A stretch of DNA of 64,000 nt. It comes from an uncultured Bacteroidota bacterium (lineage in GTDB: Bacteria > Bacteroidota > Bacteroidia > Bacteroidales > WCHB1-69). How positions within the stretch are numbered: position 1 is the first letter of the stretch; every line of letters begins with the position of its first letter. Positions 14,582-23,578 of this stretch are shown one piece after another. Position numbers and translations under genes: made by a program. The stretch lies in assembly GCA_902796805.1 (NCBI GenBank), contig CADBQG010000015.1, forward strand, positions 1 through 64,000. The letters are read 5' to 3'. The notes below the pieces were generated by a model that saw only the letters and a list, made by a program, of their open reading frames with translations, had not been told where the DNA came from and ran no database searches.

Positions 14582-17044
14582 ATGAATAGTAAATATACTT
14601 CATTTTTTGTCGTTATTTTGTTGATGTTCAGTTGTTTTGCAACTGCACAGAACGAAAATCAGTATGCCGGTTTCACTCCTGTGAAGCTTAAGGAAAATGC
14701 AAAATATACAAAGAATTTTGCACCCAACAAATACGACCCCAAAGTCCTTTATCAATGTTTTGTGGAAATGGTCGACATGGCGCGCGCCGAATATCGCTTC
14801 CTCCCCCAGATGAAGCACAACGAGTCGCTCGATTCGGCAGCGCAGTTCCAGGCAGACTTCCAGGCCACGAAAGACGAAAAGACCGTGGAGAACAACTCTC
14901 CGTACAAGACAACCTATTTCAGGCTGCGCAAGTACGGGCTTTCCGGCAACGGCGAGGAACTTGTGGCGAAGGTGAAGGCTTATATGGGCGAGACTGAATA
15001 TTCGTACTACGACCTATGCCTCAACATTGTGCAGTCTGTGCTGAAGAACGTAAAGACCGCGGAGGTGCTTCTGAGCAGCCAGTACTCGTACATCGGCTTC
15101 GGGTTTAACACCGACATGATGATGAAGAGCATGTATGCGTCCATAATTCTCGGCAACGACCGTTCCTTCAACCACTACAAGGCTCCGTTCACCGCTAAGG
15201 ACGTGCCTTATACAAAAGGCCAGGCCGGACTTAAGGGATATGATGACAAAGTGTGCAAAAAGTGCGCCTCTGAAACCGGTCTCGAGGTGCTTTCGGAGTA
15301 TGTTTCTGTAAACAAAAACGGCGAAATATACCTCACTTGCGACAACCACAAGGAACTCAAGCGCCTCATCGGCAAGGAGGGCGACGCCATCGCCATCGAC
15401 ATTGTGCAGGAAGGCCAGTATGACTGCGGCAAAATCCAGGCCGACTACGAACTCCACCATCGCGGGACGGTTTCAAAACCGATAACCTTTGAAAAAATCC
15501 TTGCAGCCAACGAGAACACAAACCTCAAATCAGGCAAGTTGGTGGCTAAGATAGGGATGATTCCCGATGAAATCGCCGACAACAAGGATGTTGAGATTCT
15601 TGTTTTGGTGCTTAAGGAGGGTAACAGGGTGTGCCGCACAATATTCCCCAAGCGCATTGAGTCGAAAGGCGCCGACTATACAGAAAAGATGAACTTCATA
15701 AAGGACGACAGCGGAATCAAGGCCGCCGGCGAATGGGTGATTGCCCCTGAGGATGGCAATGTGAACACTGCATTCCGCTACGATTTGAAGAAGACCGACT
15801 ACACTGCCGCCGCCTTCAACCTCGACGAGGCCGTGAAGAATTTCCCTAAATACAAGGTCAACTCCGTGGAACTGATTACCCACGTGTCGCCCGACTATTA
15901 CCAAGACGCTGCTTACAAGCCGATAATGGAGAAAAGGGCAAACAACCTGAAGAAAGACCTTCAGACTAAGTTCCCCGGCATGGACATAAAGCTCACATAC
16001 GATTACTGCTGGGACCGCTTCAAAGAGTCGATAACCCAGGATGCAGAATATTATGACTTGAGTTTCAAGACTTTGGAGGAGGCAGCCAAGGAACTGCGCA
16101 TGTATAACCGGTATGCCGCCAAGGCGCTCGACTCGGCATACCTCGAGCCGCTGCGCACAATGGAACTGCGTCTCGCGGTAACCTTCTTCACCGATTCGCC
16201 TTCATCTGAAGAGGATTTCGCAGTCTGGAAATTCAACAATGCAGTGCTCAACACGAAGAACCTCGGCTTCGCAAAGTCTGTCGAGGACTACATCATCAGC
16301 CAGGTCGAGAAAGGCAGGTTCCCGGCATCATCGCTCGACAAATTAGACATCCCGTTCAAGAAAGAGTATCAGACACTTCTGAACAACAAGCTTTACGCGC
16401 AAAGCCTGAAAAGTTCGAAGATTTCCACTTCAATGGCTGAATCAATGAACAAGGTTTACAATCTCAACACTGCCAACCAGTTGTTGCTCTATAATGTTAC
16501 GGTATGCGATGTTATTGCCGCAAAAATCAATTCTCCGGCAGACATTGCCAGGACACAGGCCTCGATAGACAAGCTCTACTCAATCCCCGGTGTTCCTAAA
16601 GAACGCGCAAACAGTCTCAACCTTGAGTACCAATTCAAAGTGATTAACTATCTTGACACTGTTCCAGCCACCACGGAAACAACCGCGCTGCTAAATGCAA
16701 CTTATCAGAAAATCAAAGAGATACGCAATCCTAAGATGGACAGCTGGAGAAATGCGTTCAAGCTGGCGTCCTATTTCAACAAACGTCACGACTATATGTA
16801 TTCAATCTCCCTCATGACACCTTTCCTTGACGATCCATCAATTTCCGAGGATTTCATATTCTCATACATCTCGCTTTGCGCTCACCGTGAGGAGGCCAGC
16901 CTCTCACCGTTGTTCGCCAAGGCGGTGCAGCTCGGCGCCGAGAAGAATCCGGCGCGCCTTTGCGGTCTTGTCGACAAACTGCCGACGGTTGTTCTTGAAA
17001 ATGAAGATGCAAGGAAGACAATATGCAAGGCATGCAACAGGTAA
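14582..17044 (+). CDS. Large secreted protein with N-terminal CAP-like domain
   Basis: An 820-residue protein with signal peptide (SFFVVILLMFSCFATAQ). Residues ~50-195 look like a CAP/SCP domain: a first helix (VDMARAEYRFLPQMKHNESLDSAAQFQADFQ), a middle Tyr-rich part and the strand SYIGFGFNTDMMM. Next comes a segment with paired Cys (VCKKCASE, LTCDNHKEL), a region resembling the stress-response or OmpA-type number-crunching fold (SVELITHVSPDYYQ...EKRANNLKKDLQ), and a long helical C-terminal half ending KTICKACNR. CAP domains act outside the cell, often as proteases-like or lipid-binding modules. Overall function unknown. The start follows a full promoter; the 3' end overlaps the rluD-like gene by 22 nt. 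Confidence 0.7.
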   Translation: MNSKYTSFFVVILLMFSCFATAQNENQYAGFTPVKLKENAKYTKNFAPNKYDPKVLYQCFVEMVDMARAEYRFLPQMKHNESLDSAAQFQADFQATKDEKTVENNSPYKTTYFRLRKYGLSGNGEELVAKVKAYMGETEYSYYDLCLNIVQSVLKNVKTAEVLLSSQYSYIGFGFNTDMMMKSMYASIILGNDRSFNHYKAPFTAKDVPYTKGQAGLKGYDDKVCKKCASETGLEVLSEYVSVNKNGEIYLTCDNHKELKRLIGKEGDAIAIDIVQEGQYDCGKIQADYELHHRGTVSKPITFEKILAANENTNLKSGKLVAKIGMIPDEIADNKDVEILVLVLKEGNRVCRTIFPKRIESKGADYTEKMNFIKDDSGIKAAGEWVIAPEDGNVNTAFRYDLKKTDYTAAAFNLDEAVKNFPKYKVNSVELITHVSPDYYQDAAYKPIMEKRANNLKKDLQTKFPGMDIKLTYDYCWDRFKESITQDAEYYDLSFKTLEEAAKELRMYNRYAAKALDSAYLEPLRTMELRLAVTFFTDSPSSEEDFAVWKFNNAVLNTKNLGFAKSVEDYIISQVEKGRFPASSLDKLDIPFKKEYQTLLNNKLYAQSLKSSKISTSMAESMNKVYNLNTANQLLLYNVTVCDVIAAKINSPADIARTQASIDKLYSIPGVPKERANSLNLEYQFKVINYLDTVPATTETTALLNATYQKIKEIRNPKMDSWRNAFKLASYFNKRHDYMYSISLMTPFLDDPSISEDFIFSYISLCAHREEASLSPLFAKAVQLGAEKNPARLCGLVDKLPTVVLENEDARKTICKACNR

Positions 17045-18060
17045 AGAACGGCGAAGAGCGCGACGAACTTTATGAGCATCACCGCTTCGATGTCCCTCCA
17101 GGCACATCGATGCTGAGGATCGACAAGTATCTGTTCAACCTCATAGCAAACACCTCCCGCAACAAGGTGCAGCAGGCCGCCAAGGCGGACTGCATCCTGG
17201 TGAACGGCATCGCGGTGAAACAGAACTACAAGGTGCGCCCCGGCGACTCCATATCCGTGCTTATGCCCAACCCGCCTAACGACACGGAGATTCTACCGGA
17301 GAACATACCACTTGACATTGTTTATGAGGACAACGACTTGCTGATTGTAAACAAGCCCGCAGGCATGGTTGTGCACCCCGCGTACGGAAATTACAACGGA
17401 ACACTCGTGAATGCGCTGTATTACTACCTGAAGGACCAGAAACTTGAGGACGGCACACCCGTGAAGCCCCTTTTGGTGCACCGGATTGACAAGAACACCT
17501 CCGGACTGCTCGTGGTAACAAAGAATGAACTTGCGCAGATGAGGCTTGCCAAGACATTTTTCGACCATGACCTCGAGAGAAAGTACCTCGCCCTGGTGTG
17601 GGGAAGTTTCACGGAAGAGTCGGGTACGATAGTGGGCAATATCGGCAGGAATCCAAAGGACAGGATGGTTATGACCGTCTTCCCTGAAGGTAGCGAGCAT
17701 GGGAAACACGCCGTCACCCACTGGCGTGTTGTGGAAGACCTTGGCTACGTCTCACTTCTTGAGTGCCAGCTTGAGACCGGCCGTACACATCAGATACGCG
17801 CCCACCTTCAGTCTGTGGGGCATCCCCTCTTCAACGACGAGGCCTACGGCGGCAATAAGATTCTCAAAGGCACCACATTCACCAAGTATCAGCAGTTTGT
17901 GAGAAACTGCTTCGCGGTGATGCCACGCCAGGCGCTTCATGCAAGGTCGCTGGGATTCCTGCACCCGATAACCGGCAAGAAAATGCTTTTCGAGTCTGAA
18001 CTGCCCGCTGATTTCAGCGCCCTTCTCGACAAGTGGCACTCCTATTCGAAGATTCAGTAA
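17023..18060 (+). CDS. RluA/RluD-family pseudouridine synthase
   Basis: A 345-residue RNA pseudouridine synthase. An N-terminal S4 domain (RIDKYLFNLIANTSRNKVQQAAK...ILVNGIAV) is followed by the catalytic domain with LLVHRIDKNTSGLLVV, where the Asp is the catalytic residue, and LETGRTHQIRAHL near the C-terminus. The domain plan with S4 and length fit RluD, which modifies helix 69 of 23S rRNA, but the exact site is an inference. The gene starts inside the end of the CAP-domain gene (22-nt overlap); ATG at 17032 is an alternative. Its stop overlaps the convergent gene by 7 nt. Confidence 0.92.
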   Translation: MQGMQQVKNGEERDELYEHHRFDVPPGTSMLRIDKYLFNLIANTSRNKVQQAAKADCILVNGIAVKQNYKVRPGDSISVLMPNPPNDTEILPENIPLDIVYEDNDLLIVNKPAGMVVHPAYGNYNGTLVNALYYYLKDQKLEDGTPVKPLLVHRIDKNTSGLLVVTKNELAQMRLAKTFFDHDLERKYLALVWGSFTEESGTIVGNIGRNPKDRMVMTVFPEGSEHGKHAVTHWRVVEDLGYVSLLECQLETGRTHQIRAHLQSVGHPLFNDEAYGGNKILKGTTFTKYQQFVRNCFAVMPRQALHARSLGFLHPITGKKMLFESELPADFSALLDKWHSYSKIQ

Positions 18061-18851
18061 CTGACCTCCAACTTGCCCGCCTCCCCATCAGAGCCTATAT
18101 AGTACAGTCCTGTGCCAAGCACAATGAAGTCCCTCATGTCGAGAACTGTCCCCAAAACAATCTCCTCAATCGCCAGCGGAGTGGTTTCCGTCGGGAGGCT
18201 GTATTTGTAAAGATTTCCTTTCTGTAGATAGAAAAAGCAGTTTTTGTAGAATCTTGCAGATGTCAGGTGTTGCAACGGTATGTACTTCTCGAACGTCCCG
18301 AAATGGTCGAGGAGGCAAACTCCCATTGCGGTGTCGGTCAGGGCGATGTAGTTGTTGGGTATTACCTGGAGGTCCGTGGCGCGGAAACCTTCTGGGAATG
18401 TTATGTCTGTTGCCGAAATCGTTGTAAGGCTGAGGTCTGTGATTATTATTGACCGCTTGACTTCATCGTACAGCACGATTCTGTCGCTTCCGCCCATGGC
18501 TGCGAGCCCGATGTTCATCCACCCTTTGTCAAAAAGACGAAGAGCAGGGCTTATTTCGGTCAATTCACTGCTCAAAAGCGTTATGAGACCGCTCTCTTTG
18601 CGGAATACCAGTATTTTTGACGGTATTCGAGAGTCAACGCAGGTTATGTTCCCCAACGATGGATTGCTGTAGGCGTTCATCTTCCTGCCTTCGCCGTCGA
18701 ACTTTTCAACGGCTTCGTCAGAGGCGAGGTATATGTGCCCGTTCGGGTCTGAACAGATAGTGTTTGATTTGTACGCTGAAAAAAAAGGCCGCTCTTGTGC
18801 GTTGGCTGCACCCAGAGCGACCATCATAAGAAAAAGGAGTATGTTTCTCAT
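18054..18851 (-). CDS. Secreted protein of unknown function, beta-propeller-like
   Basis: A 265-residue protein with a clean signal peptide (LLFLMMVALGAANAQ). The mature part has short repeated strand patterns of the form NGHIYLASDEAVEKFDGEG and DRIVLYDEVKRSIIITD, which suggests a small beta-propeller, but no known family is recognised. It is the third gene of a minus-strand operon behind a repetitive lipoprotein and a FadL-type barrel (1 nt gap to the latter), so it probably works at the cell envelope. Confidence 0.65.
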   Translation of the reverse strand: MRNILLFLMMVALGAANAQERPFFSAYKSNTICSDPNGHIYLASDEAVEKFDGEGRKMNAYSNPSLGNITCVDSRIPSKILVFRKESGLITLLSSELTEISPALRLFDKGWMNIGLAAMGGSDRIVLYDEVKRSIIITDLSLTTISATDITFPEGFRATDLQVIPNNYIALTDTAMGVCLLDHFGTFEKYIPLQHLTSARFYKNCFFYLQKGNLYKYSLPTETTPLAIEEIVLGTVLDMRDFIVLGTGLYYIGSDGEAGKLEVSY

Positions 18852-18852
18852 G

Positions 18853-20301
18853 TTAGAACTTGTATCCCACAGTTGCTACGATTCCATGTGCCTTGTTGGA
18901 ATAGAGTCCGGGTTCGCCCACAGGGTCGTAAATCCAATAGGAATCTCTGTTTATGCGATATACGTATGCAAGGTCTCCGAAGAAATGCCTGCCCTTGAAT
19001 CCCAGTCCGGCTGAAACATAGTGGGTTGTGTTGTCGTATTCGGAGTCAGCATTTTTGTACGGAGATGTCTTAAGCCTGTAACCGGCGCGCAGAGCAAAAC
19101 TCTCCGTGAGGTTCACCTCGGCGCCCACCCGCACGTTGTGCGAAATGCCGAAGTTGTGTGTAATGTCGGAGTTCTCGTTGGCGAAGTCGTAGTCGTCGGC
19201 ATAAAGGTTTGACATTCCATAGTTCTGGAATTCGTACTCGGCAGCAACGAATGCGCGTTTCATTATTATGAACGACGCCCCCACGTTGAACTTTAACGGC
19301 GAGGTGAAGGCGAACCTGAAGTAGTTTGAGTAGGAGTCTGTGTTGTGGTTGCCGTTGGAATAGTCGGCGGTGAGCGAGCGTGTGAAGTTGTCGCGAACCC
19401 TCCAGAAATACGTGGGGGTGTGGAAGCCCACGCCAATTCTCATGAAACTAACAGGCTGGTAGGTTATGCCGAGCTTGAGGTTTATGCCCGCACCCGAATT
19501 CCTCTGTTCCGAGACAACCTTGTAGCCGTTTATGCCTGAAATGGGCTGATTATCCGCCGGTGCCTCAATGTATGTGCTAACCTCCTTGAAAGACAGGAAC
19601 GGCATTCCGATAGTAGCGCCGATGTACAGCTTGTCGGCATAGTTGCCGCCGAATGTGAACGTCATCTCGTCAATGGCGCCGCTTCTCTTCACAATGGCCG
19701 TCTGGTTGATGGCGTTGCCGCTGTATGGGCTGTAATATTGGTTGTTTGTGCCAGGGAATGTGTCTATAAGCCAGTTGTTCCAGGCAAGGTACGCGTCGCC
19801 AGTGAGGTTGTTGTATGTTACTGCGCCGTTGATACGGTCCACAACCATGTCCATCATGGTGCTGTTTGTGGTGGCGTTGAAACGGTATGTGTTGTTGTAG
19901 TCCGCCAGCCGGTTGTAGCCGAACCCGAACTGCCAGAAACGCCATTGGTTGTTCCTGTTTATTGGACTTGCTATGACGATGCCCGCCTGAGGAAAAGTGT
20001 ACTGTGTCCTTTTTGCCGAGCCGGGCGAGCCGAGATATGTTGATTCAGATCTGTTGAATGCAAGGCTAAGAGGTGTTATCGAAACCTCGCTGCGTTTGTA
20101 AAGCCCTATGGAGGCAGGGTTTGTGTTCACGGCGGAGAAGTCGCCGCCCGTAACACCGAAAGCCCCGCCCGCACCCATGAAACGCGCGGTGCCAAGATAG
20201 TCGGACTGTGAGAAGAGCAACGCCTCGTAGCCCCCCTGAGCCTTCAAAAGACCGGTCAAACCGATGAATATGACCGTAATTATAAATCCTGTCTTTTTCA
20301 T
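18853..20301 (-). CDS. OMPP1/FadL/TodX-family outer-membrane protein
   Basis: A 482-residue outer-membrane barrel. The N-terminus after the signal peptide (FIITVIFIGLTGLLKAQ) shows the family plug: YLGTARFMGAGGAFGVTGGDFSAVNTNPASIGLYKRSEVSITP, in part. Later parts are alternating strands (MRIGVGFHTPTYFWR, FNVGASFIIMKRAFVAAEYEFQNY) and the C-terminal VATVGYKF. Relatives move hydrophobic compounds across the outer membrane. The ATG at 20301 is preferred over the in-frame TTG at 20331 because it begins the signal peptide directly. It is the middle gene of a three-gene envelope operon. Confidence 0.88.
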   Translation of the reverse strand: MKKTGFIITVIFIGLTGLLKAQGGYEALLFSQSDYLGTARFMGAGGAFGVTGGDFSAVNTNPASIGLYKRSEVSITPLSLAFNRSESTYLGSPGSAKRTQYTFPQAGIVIASPINRNNQWRFWQFGFGYNRLADYNNTYRFNATTNSTMMDMVVDRINGAVTYNNLTGDAYLAWNNWLIDTFPGTNNQYYSPYSGNAINQTAIVKRSGAIDEMTFTFGGNYADKLYIGATIGMPFLSFKEVSTYIEAPADNQPISGINGYKVVSEQRNSGAGINLKLGITYQPVSFMRIGVGFHTPTYFWRVRDNFTRSLTADYSNGNHNTDSYSNYFRFAFTSPLKFNVGASFIIMKRAFVAAEYEFQNYGMSNLYADDYDFANENSDITHNFGISHNVRVGAEVNLTESFALRAGYRLKTSPYKNADSEYDNTTHYVSAGLGFKGRHFFGDLAYVYRINRDSYWIYDPVGEPGLYSNKAHGIVATVGYKF

Positions 20302-20348
20302 TTCTGCTGTTATTTGCTTTTTGTCTGTCAAATGATTACTGTTTGCCG

Positions 20349-22010
20349 TTACCGTCTTCCGCCGCCGCGCGACGAACCTGACGAACCGCCGCTGTGCGAT
20401 GAACCGAATGAAGAGTGAGATCCGCCAGACGGAGAACTGAATGAACGCGAACTGCTTGACGGTGAACTGTATGACCGTGGACTGCTCGAAGAGGAATTGT
20501 TGTAAGATCTTGAGCTGCTTGAAGAAGGCCTGTCGTATGACCTGGAACTGCTCGACGAGTTGTTGTTGTAAGATCTGGAACTGTTAGAAGACGGTCTGTC
20601 GTATGACCTTGACGAACTGCCGGAAGGCGTGCCGTAGGAACGTGAACTGTTGGAGGAAGGGCTGTTGTAAGAACGTGAACTGCCAGAAGTGCCCGAAGTT
20701 GTTGATGGTCTGCTGTAAGAGTTTCCTGTTGAGTGTGCAGGCGTGGTTACTGTGCGCGTAACAGTCTTTGTCCTAGAAGATGTCGCCGCAGGCGTTGATA
20801 CACTGTTGTGGCTGTTTGTGGTCGCCGGACGCGTAACCGTGGTTGTGGCCGGACGTGTAACCGTTGTTGTGGCCGGACGTGTAACCGTTGTTGTCGTCGG
20901 GCGTGTAACCGATGGCGATGCTGAAGCTGCCGTGGGGTCGGCGGGGCGGGAGGTGCTTGTGTTGTTGAAGTTGTTGAGCGCGTCTCTGTTGCTGCCGCTT
21001 GTGCTTGTGGTGCCAGACTGCGTTGTGTTCAGCCTGCTGCCGGAGGTGATGCCTTGTGCCTGTGTGGCAGCCTGCTGCCGAGTCGAGCCGGAAATCATGG
21101 ATGCATTTTCCAACATCTCCTTGCGCGAACCGGTGTGGGTGCCTGAAGACGACCCGCCTGACGTTGTCGTGCTGGATGCAAGCGTCTCGTAACGCTGGTT
21201 GAACGGTACTGGCGACGAGGTTACAGAGTATCGGTTGTTGGTTTCCGTGTTGCCTCTGCCGAAGCCGGTCAGAGTCTTGCCGTCGTAGTCGTCGGGGCGC
21301 TTTCCGCGGCCGTTGCTTGCAAAGTTGCCCACCGAAGGCCCGATGTTGTTGCGGTGACCGTAATGGTAGCTGTTATTGTGGTCGTGGTTGTTGTGGTAGT
21401 AGTCAGCCGCTATGGGGTGATGATGATGGTGATGCCAGTGATGATATGGGCCGTGCCAGCCCCAGCCGTAGTTGAAGCCGCAGCTGTACCAGCAGGGCGC
21501 ATAATAGTACGGGCGGTAGTAGCCGGGCCACCACCAGTTGTAACCCAAGTATATGCTAACTCCCCAGCTTGCAGGCCTATAGTCGTACCAATATACATTG
21601 GTGAAATAGGGGTCGTAGTAGCCCCACCCGGTGTAGACGTTGGTGTGGAACCTGCGGATCCTCGACGCATAATAGTAGTCGTACTGGTCGTCGTGGTTGT
21701 AGGCGCCGCTGCTTGAGACAGTTGTCTGCCCGTTCTCGTCTGCCACTTCCATGTAAGTCGTTACAACCGGCTCCGCCTGGCCTGGATAGTAGGTGAGGGT
21801 CCTCAAGAGGTTGCCGTTCTCGTCGGTCTCGTAAATAATCGAGTCCGCCTCCACGGTCGCCGGATTCTGCGCTGCATTTGCGGCTGCAATTTTCGCGCTG
21901 TTTTCGGCCGACGATGTGTATATGTCGTCGTAATACGCGAATTTTGCCGTGGAACAGGCTGAAAACAAGCCTATTGCCGCGCATAATGCTATTAAAATTT
22001 GTTTTTTCAT
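20349..22010 (-). CDS. Repetitive lipoprotein, aromatic/His-rich with Ser-Arg-Tyr tail
   Basis: A 553-residue lipoprotein (lipobox LFSACS, Cys at ~19). Residues ~110-190 are very rich in Tyr and Trp (YYASRIRRFHTNVYTGWGYY, NWWWPGYYRPYYYAPCWY). A His cluster follows (HHWHHHHHH, then HNNHDHNN), then a Thr/Ser region with four copies of an octapeptide around TTVTRPAT, and a long tail of imperfect units such as SSSRSYDRPSS and SSRSYNNSS ending GGGRR. The layout suggests a long flexible surface-exposed stalk with a possible metal-binding patch. No known family. It is the first gene of the minus-strand operon; a -7 box lies at 22067-22074. Confidence 0.75.
   Translation of the reverse strand: MKKQILIALCAAIGLFSACSTAKFAYYDDIYTSSAENSAKIAAANAAQNPATVEADSIIYETDENGNLLRTLTYYPGQAEPVVTTYMEVADENGQTTVSSSGAYNHDDQYDYYYASRIRRFHTNVYTGWGYYDPYFTNVYWYDYRPASWGVSIYLGYNWWWPGYYRPYYYAPCWYSCGFNYGWGWHGPYHHWHHHHHHPIAADYYHNNHDHNNSYHYGHRNNIGPSVGNFASNGRGKRPDDYDGKTLTGFGRGNTETNNRYSVTSSPVPFNQRYETLASSTTTSGGSSSGTHTGSRKEMLENASMISGSTRQQAATQAQGITSGSRLNTTQSGTTSTSGSNRDALNNFNNTSTSRPADPTAASASPSVTRPTTTTVTRPATTTVTRPATTTVTRPATTNSHNSVSTPAATSSRTKTVTRTVTTPAHSTGNSYSRPSTTSGTSGSSRSYNSPSSNSSRSYGTPSGSSSRSYDRPSSNSSRSYNNNSSSSSRSYDRPSSSSSRSYNNSSSSSPRSYSSPSSSSRSFSSPSGGSHSSFGSSHSGGSSGSSRGGGRR
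20823..20912 (-). repeat. 24-bp tandem repeats inside the lipoprotein gene
   Basis: Two identical 24-nt units (20847-20870 and 20871-20894), a diverged one before (20823-20846) and a partial one after encode the repeated octapeptide built on VTRPATTT. Confidence 0.85.
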
Positions 22011-22036
22011 AGTGGCCTCCTTATTTCTTATTTTAT

Positions 22037-22044
22037 TATTTTTG
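22037..22044 (+). promoter_or_regulatory. -7 box for proS-mazG operon
   Basis: TATTTTTG is an exact consensus match 59 nt before the proS start. Confidence 0.5.
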
Positions 22045-22066
22045 CACCTGTTTTGTTGTTAGACGG

Positions 22067-22074
22067 CAAAATTA
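22067..22074 (-). promoter_or_regulatory. -7 box for the repetitive lipoprotein operon
   Basis: CAAAATTA on the plus strand reads TAATTTTG on the minus strand, an exact match 57 nt before the lipoprotein start. It lies downstream of the proS box, so the two transcripts would start past each other. Confidence 0.5.
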
Positions 22075-22102
22075 CTAAAAAGTTAATTTATCTATAGTTT
22101 TT

Positions 22103-23578
22103 ATGGCTAAAAATTTTTGTACGAGATCAGAGAATTATTCACAGTGGTATAACGATATTGTAAAGAAAGCCGATCTGGCCGAGAACTCCTCGGTGCGCGG
22201 ATGCATGGTCATCAAGCCATACGGATATGCAATCTGGGAGAAGATGCAGCGGCAGCTCGACCAGATGTTCAAAGATACAGGGCACTCGAACGCCTATTTT
22301 CCAATTTTCATCCCCAAATCATTTTTCAGCCGCGAAGCAAGCCATGTGGAAGGATTCGCCAAGGAATGCGCGGTGGTGACCCACTACCGCCTCAAGAACG
22401 ACCCTGCCGGCGGTGGCGTTGTGGTGGACCCGGAAGCCAGGCTGGAAGAGGAACTCATAGTGAGACCCACCTCCGAAACCATCATCTGGGACACCTACAA
22501 GAACTGGATACAGTCGTACCGCGACCTGCCGATTCTCTGTAACCAGTGGGCCAACGTGGTGCGCTGGGAGATGCGTACCCGACTCTTCCTTCGCACAGCC
22601 GAATTTCTTTGGCAAGAAGGCCATACCGCCCACGCAACGCGCGAGGAAGCTCTCGAGGAAACCGACAAGATGATCCGCGTGTACGCCGAGTTCGCAGAAA
22701 AACACATGGCCATCCCTGTCATCATGGGCGTGAAGTCCCCGAACGAACGTTTCGGCGGCGCCCTCGACACATATTGCATCGAGGCGCTCATGCAGGACGG
22801 CAAGGCCCTGCAGGCAGGCACGTCGCACTTCCTTGGTCAGAACTTCGCTAAGGCCTTCGACGTCAAGTTCCTTAACCAAAACAACCAGCAGGAATATGTA
22901 TGGGCAACTTCATGGGGCGTTTCGACCAGACTTGTCGGTGCCCTTATCATGACTCACTCCGACGATAACGGTCTCGTGCTGCCTCCAGTGCTGGCACCGA
23001 TTCAGGTTGTGATTGTGCCTATTTACAAGACCGAGGAACAGCGCCAACTCGTGGCCGCGAAGGCTGACGAACTTGTTGCCAAGCTGAAAAACCTTGGTGT
23101 TTCTGTGAAGTTCGACAATGACGATACAAAACGCTCGGGCTGGAAATTCAACGAATACGAGCTCAAAGGTGTGCCAGTTCGTGTTGCAATCGGTCCGAAA
23201 GACTTGGAAAACAACGAGTTGGAGATTGCCCGCCGCGACACTATGGAGAAATACAACATCTCTGCCGACTCGGCCGTCGACCACATTGTGGCACTTCTCG
23301 ACGAAATCCAGCAGAACCTTTTCAACAAAGCCCTGAAGTTCAGGGAAGAACATACTTTCAAGGCCGACACCTGGGACGAGTTCGTGGATCTCCTCGACAA
23401 CAAGCCGGGTTTCGTGTATGCACACTGGGATGGTACACCCGAAACTGAAGAGAAAATCAAGGAACTATGCAAAGCCACCATCAGGTGCATTCCTTTCAAC
23501 AATCCTCTCGAAGAAGGTAAGTGCATACTCACCGGAAAGCCTTCCAAACAACGCGTTCTTTTTGCAAGGGCATACTGA
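22103..23578 (+). CDS. proS: Prolyl-tRNA synthetase
   Basis: A 491-residue class II synthetase of the archaeal/eukaryotic-like form without the editing insertion. It loads proline on tRNA-Pro. Class II motif 2 is seen in [24 protein letters not shown] and the PTSETI motif precedes it; motif 3 region is [13 protein letters not shown]. The anticodon-binding domain and the C-terminal zinc-like domain ([10 protein letters not shown]...CILTG) follow and the protein ends RAY. The gene has its own promoter and its stop overlaps the mazG start by 1 nt. Confidence 0.96.
   Translation: MAKNFCTRSENYSQWYNDIVKKADLAENSSVRGCMVIKPYGYAIWEKMQRQLDQMFKDTGHSNAYFPIFIPKSFFSREASHVEGFAKECAVVTHYRLKNDPAGGGVVVDPEARLEEELIVRPTSETIIWDTYKNWIQSYRDLPILCNQWANVVRWEMRTRLFLRTAEFLWQEGHTAHATREEALEETDKMIRVYAEFAEKHMAIPVIMGVKSPNERFGGALDTYCIEALMQDGKALQAGTSHFLGQNFAKAFDVKFLNQNNQQEYVWATSWGVSTRLVGALIMTHSDDNGLVLPPVLAPIQVVIVPIYKTEEQRQLVAAKADELVAKLKNLGVSVKFDNDDTKRSGWKFNEYELKGVPVRVAIGPKDLENNELEIARRDTMEKYNISADSAVDHIVALLDEIQQNLFNKALKFREEHTFKADTWDEFVDLLDNKPGFVYAHWDGTPETEEKIKELCKATIRCIPFNNPLEEGKCILTGKPSKQRVLFARAY

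Noticed and set aside
20823..20912. CRISPR-like array because of regular repeats
   Set aside because: Repeats are 24 nt with no spacers, in frame within a gene, and encode an octapeptide.
21354..21716. Val-rich frame antisense to the His/Tyr block of the lipoprotein
   Set aside because: Pure mirror of low-complexity codons (GTG/GTA runs); no gene features.
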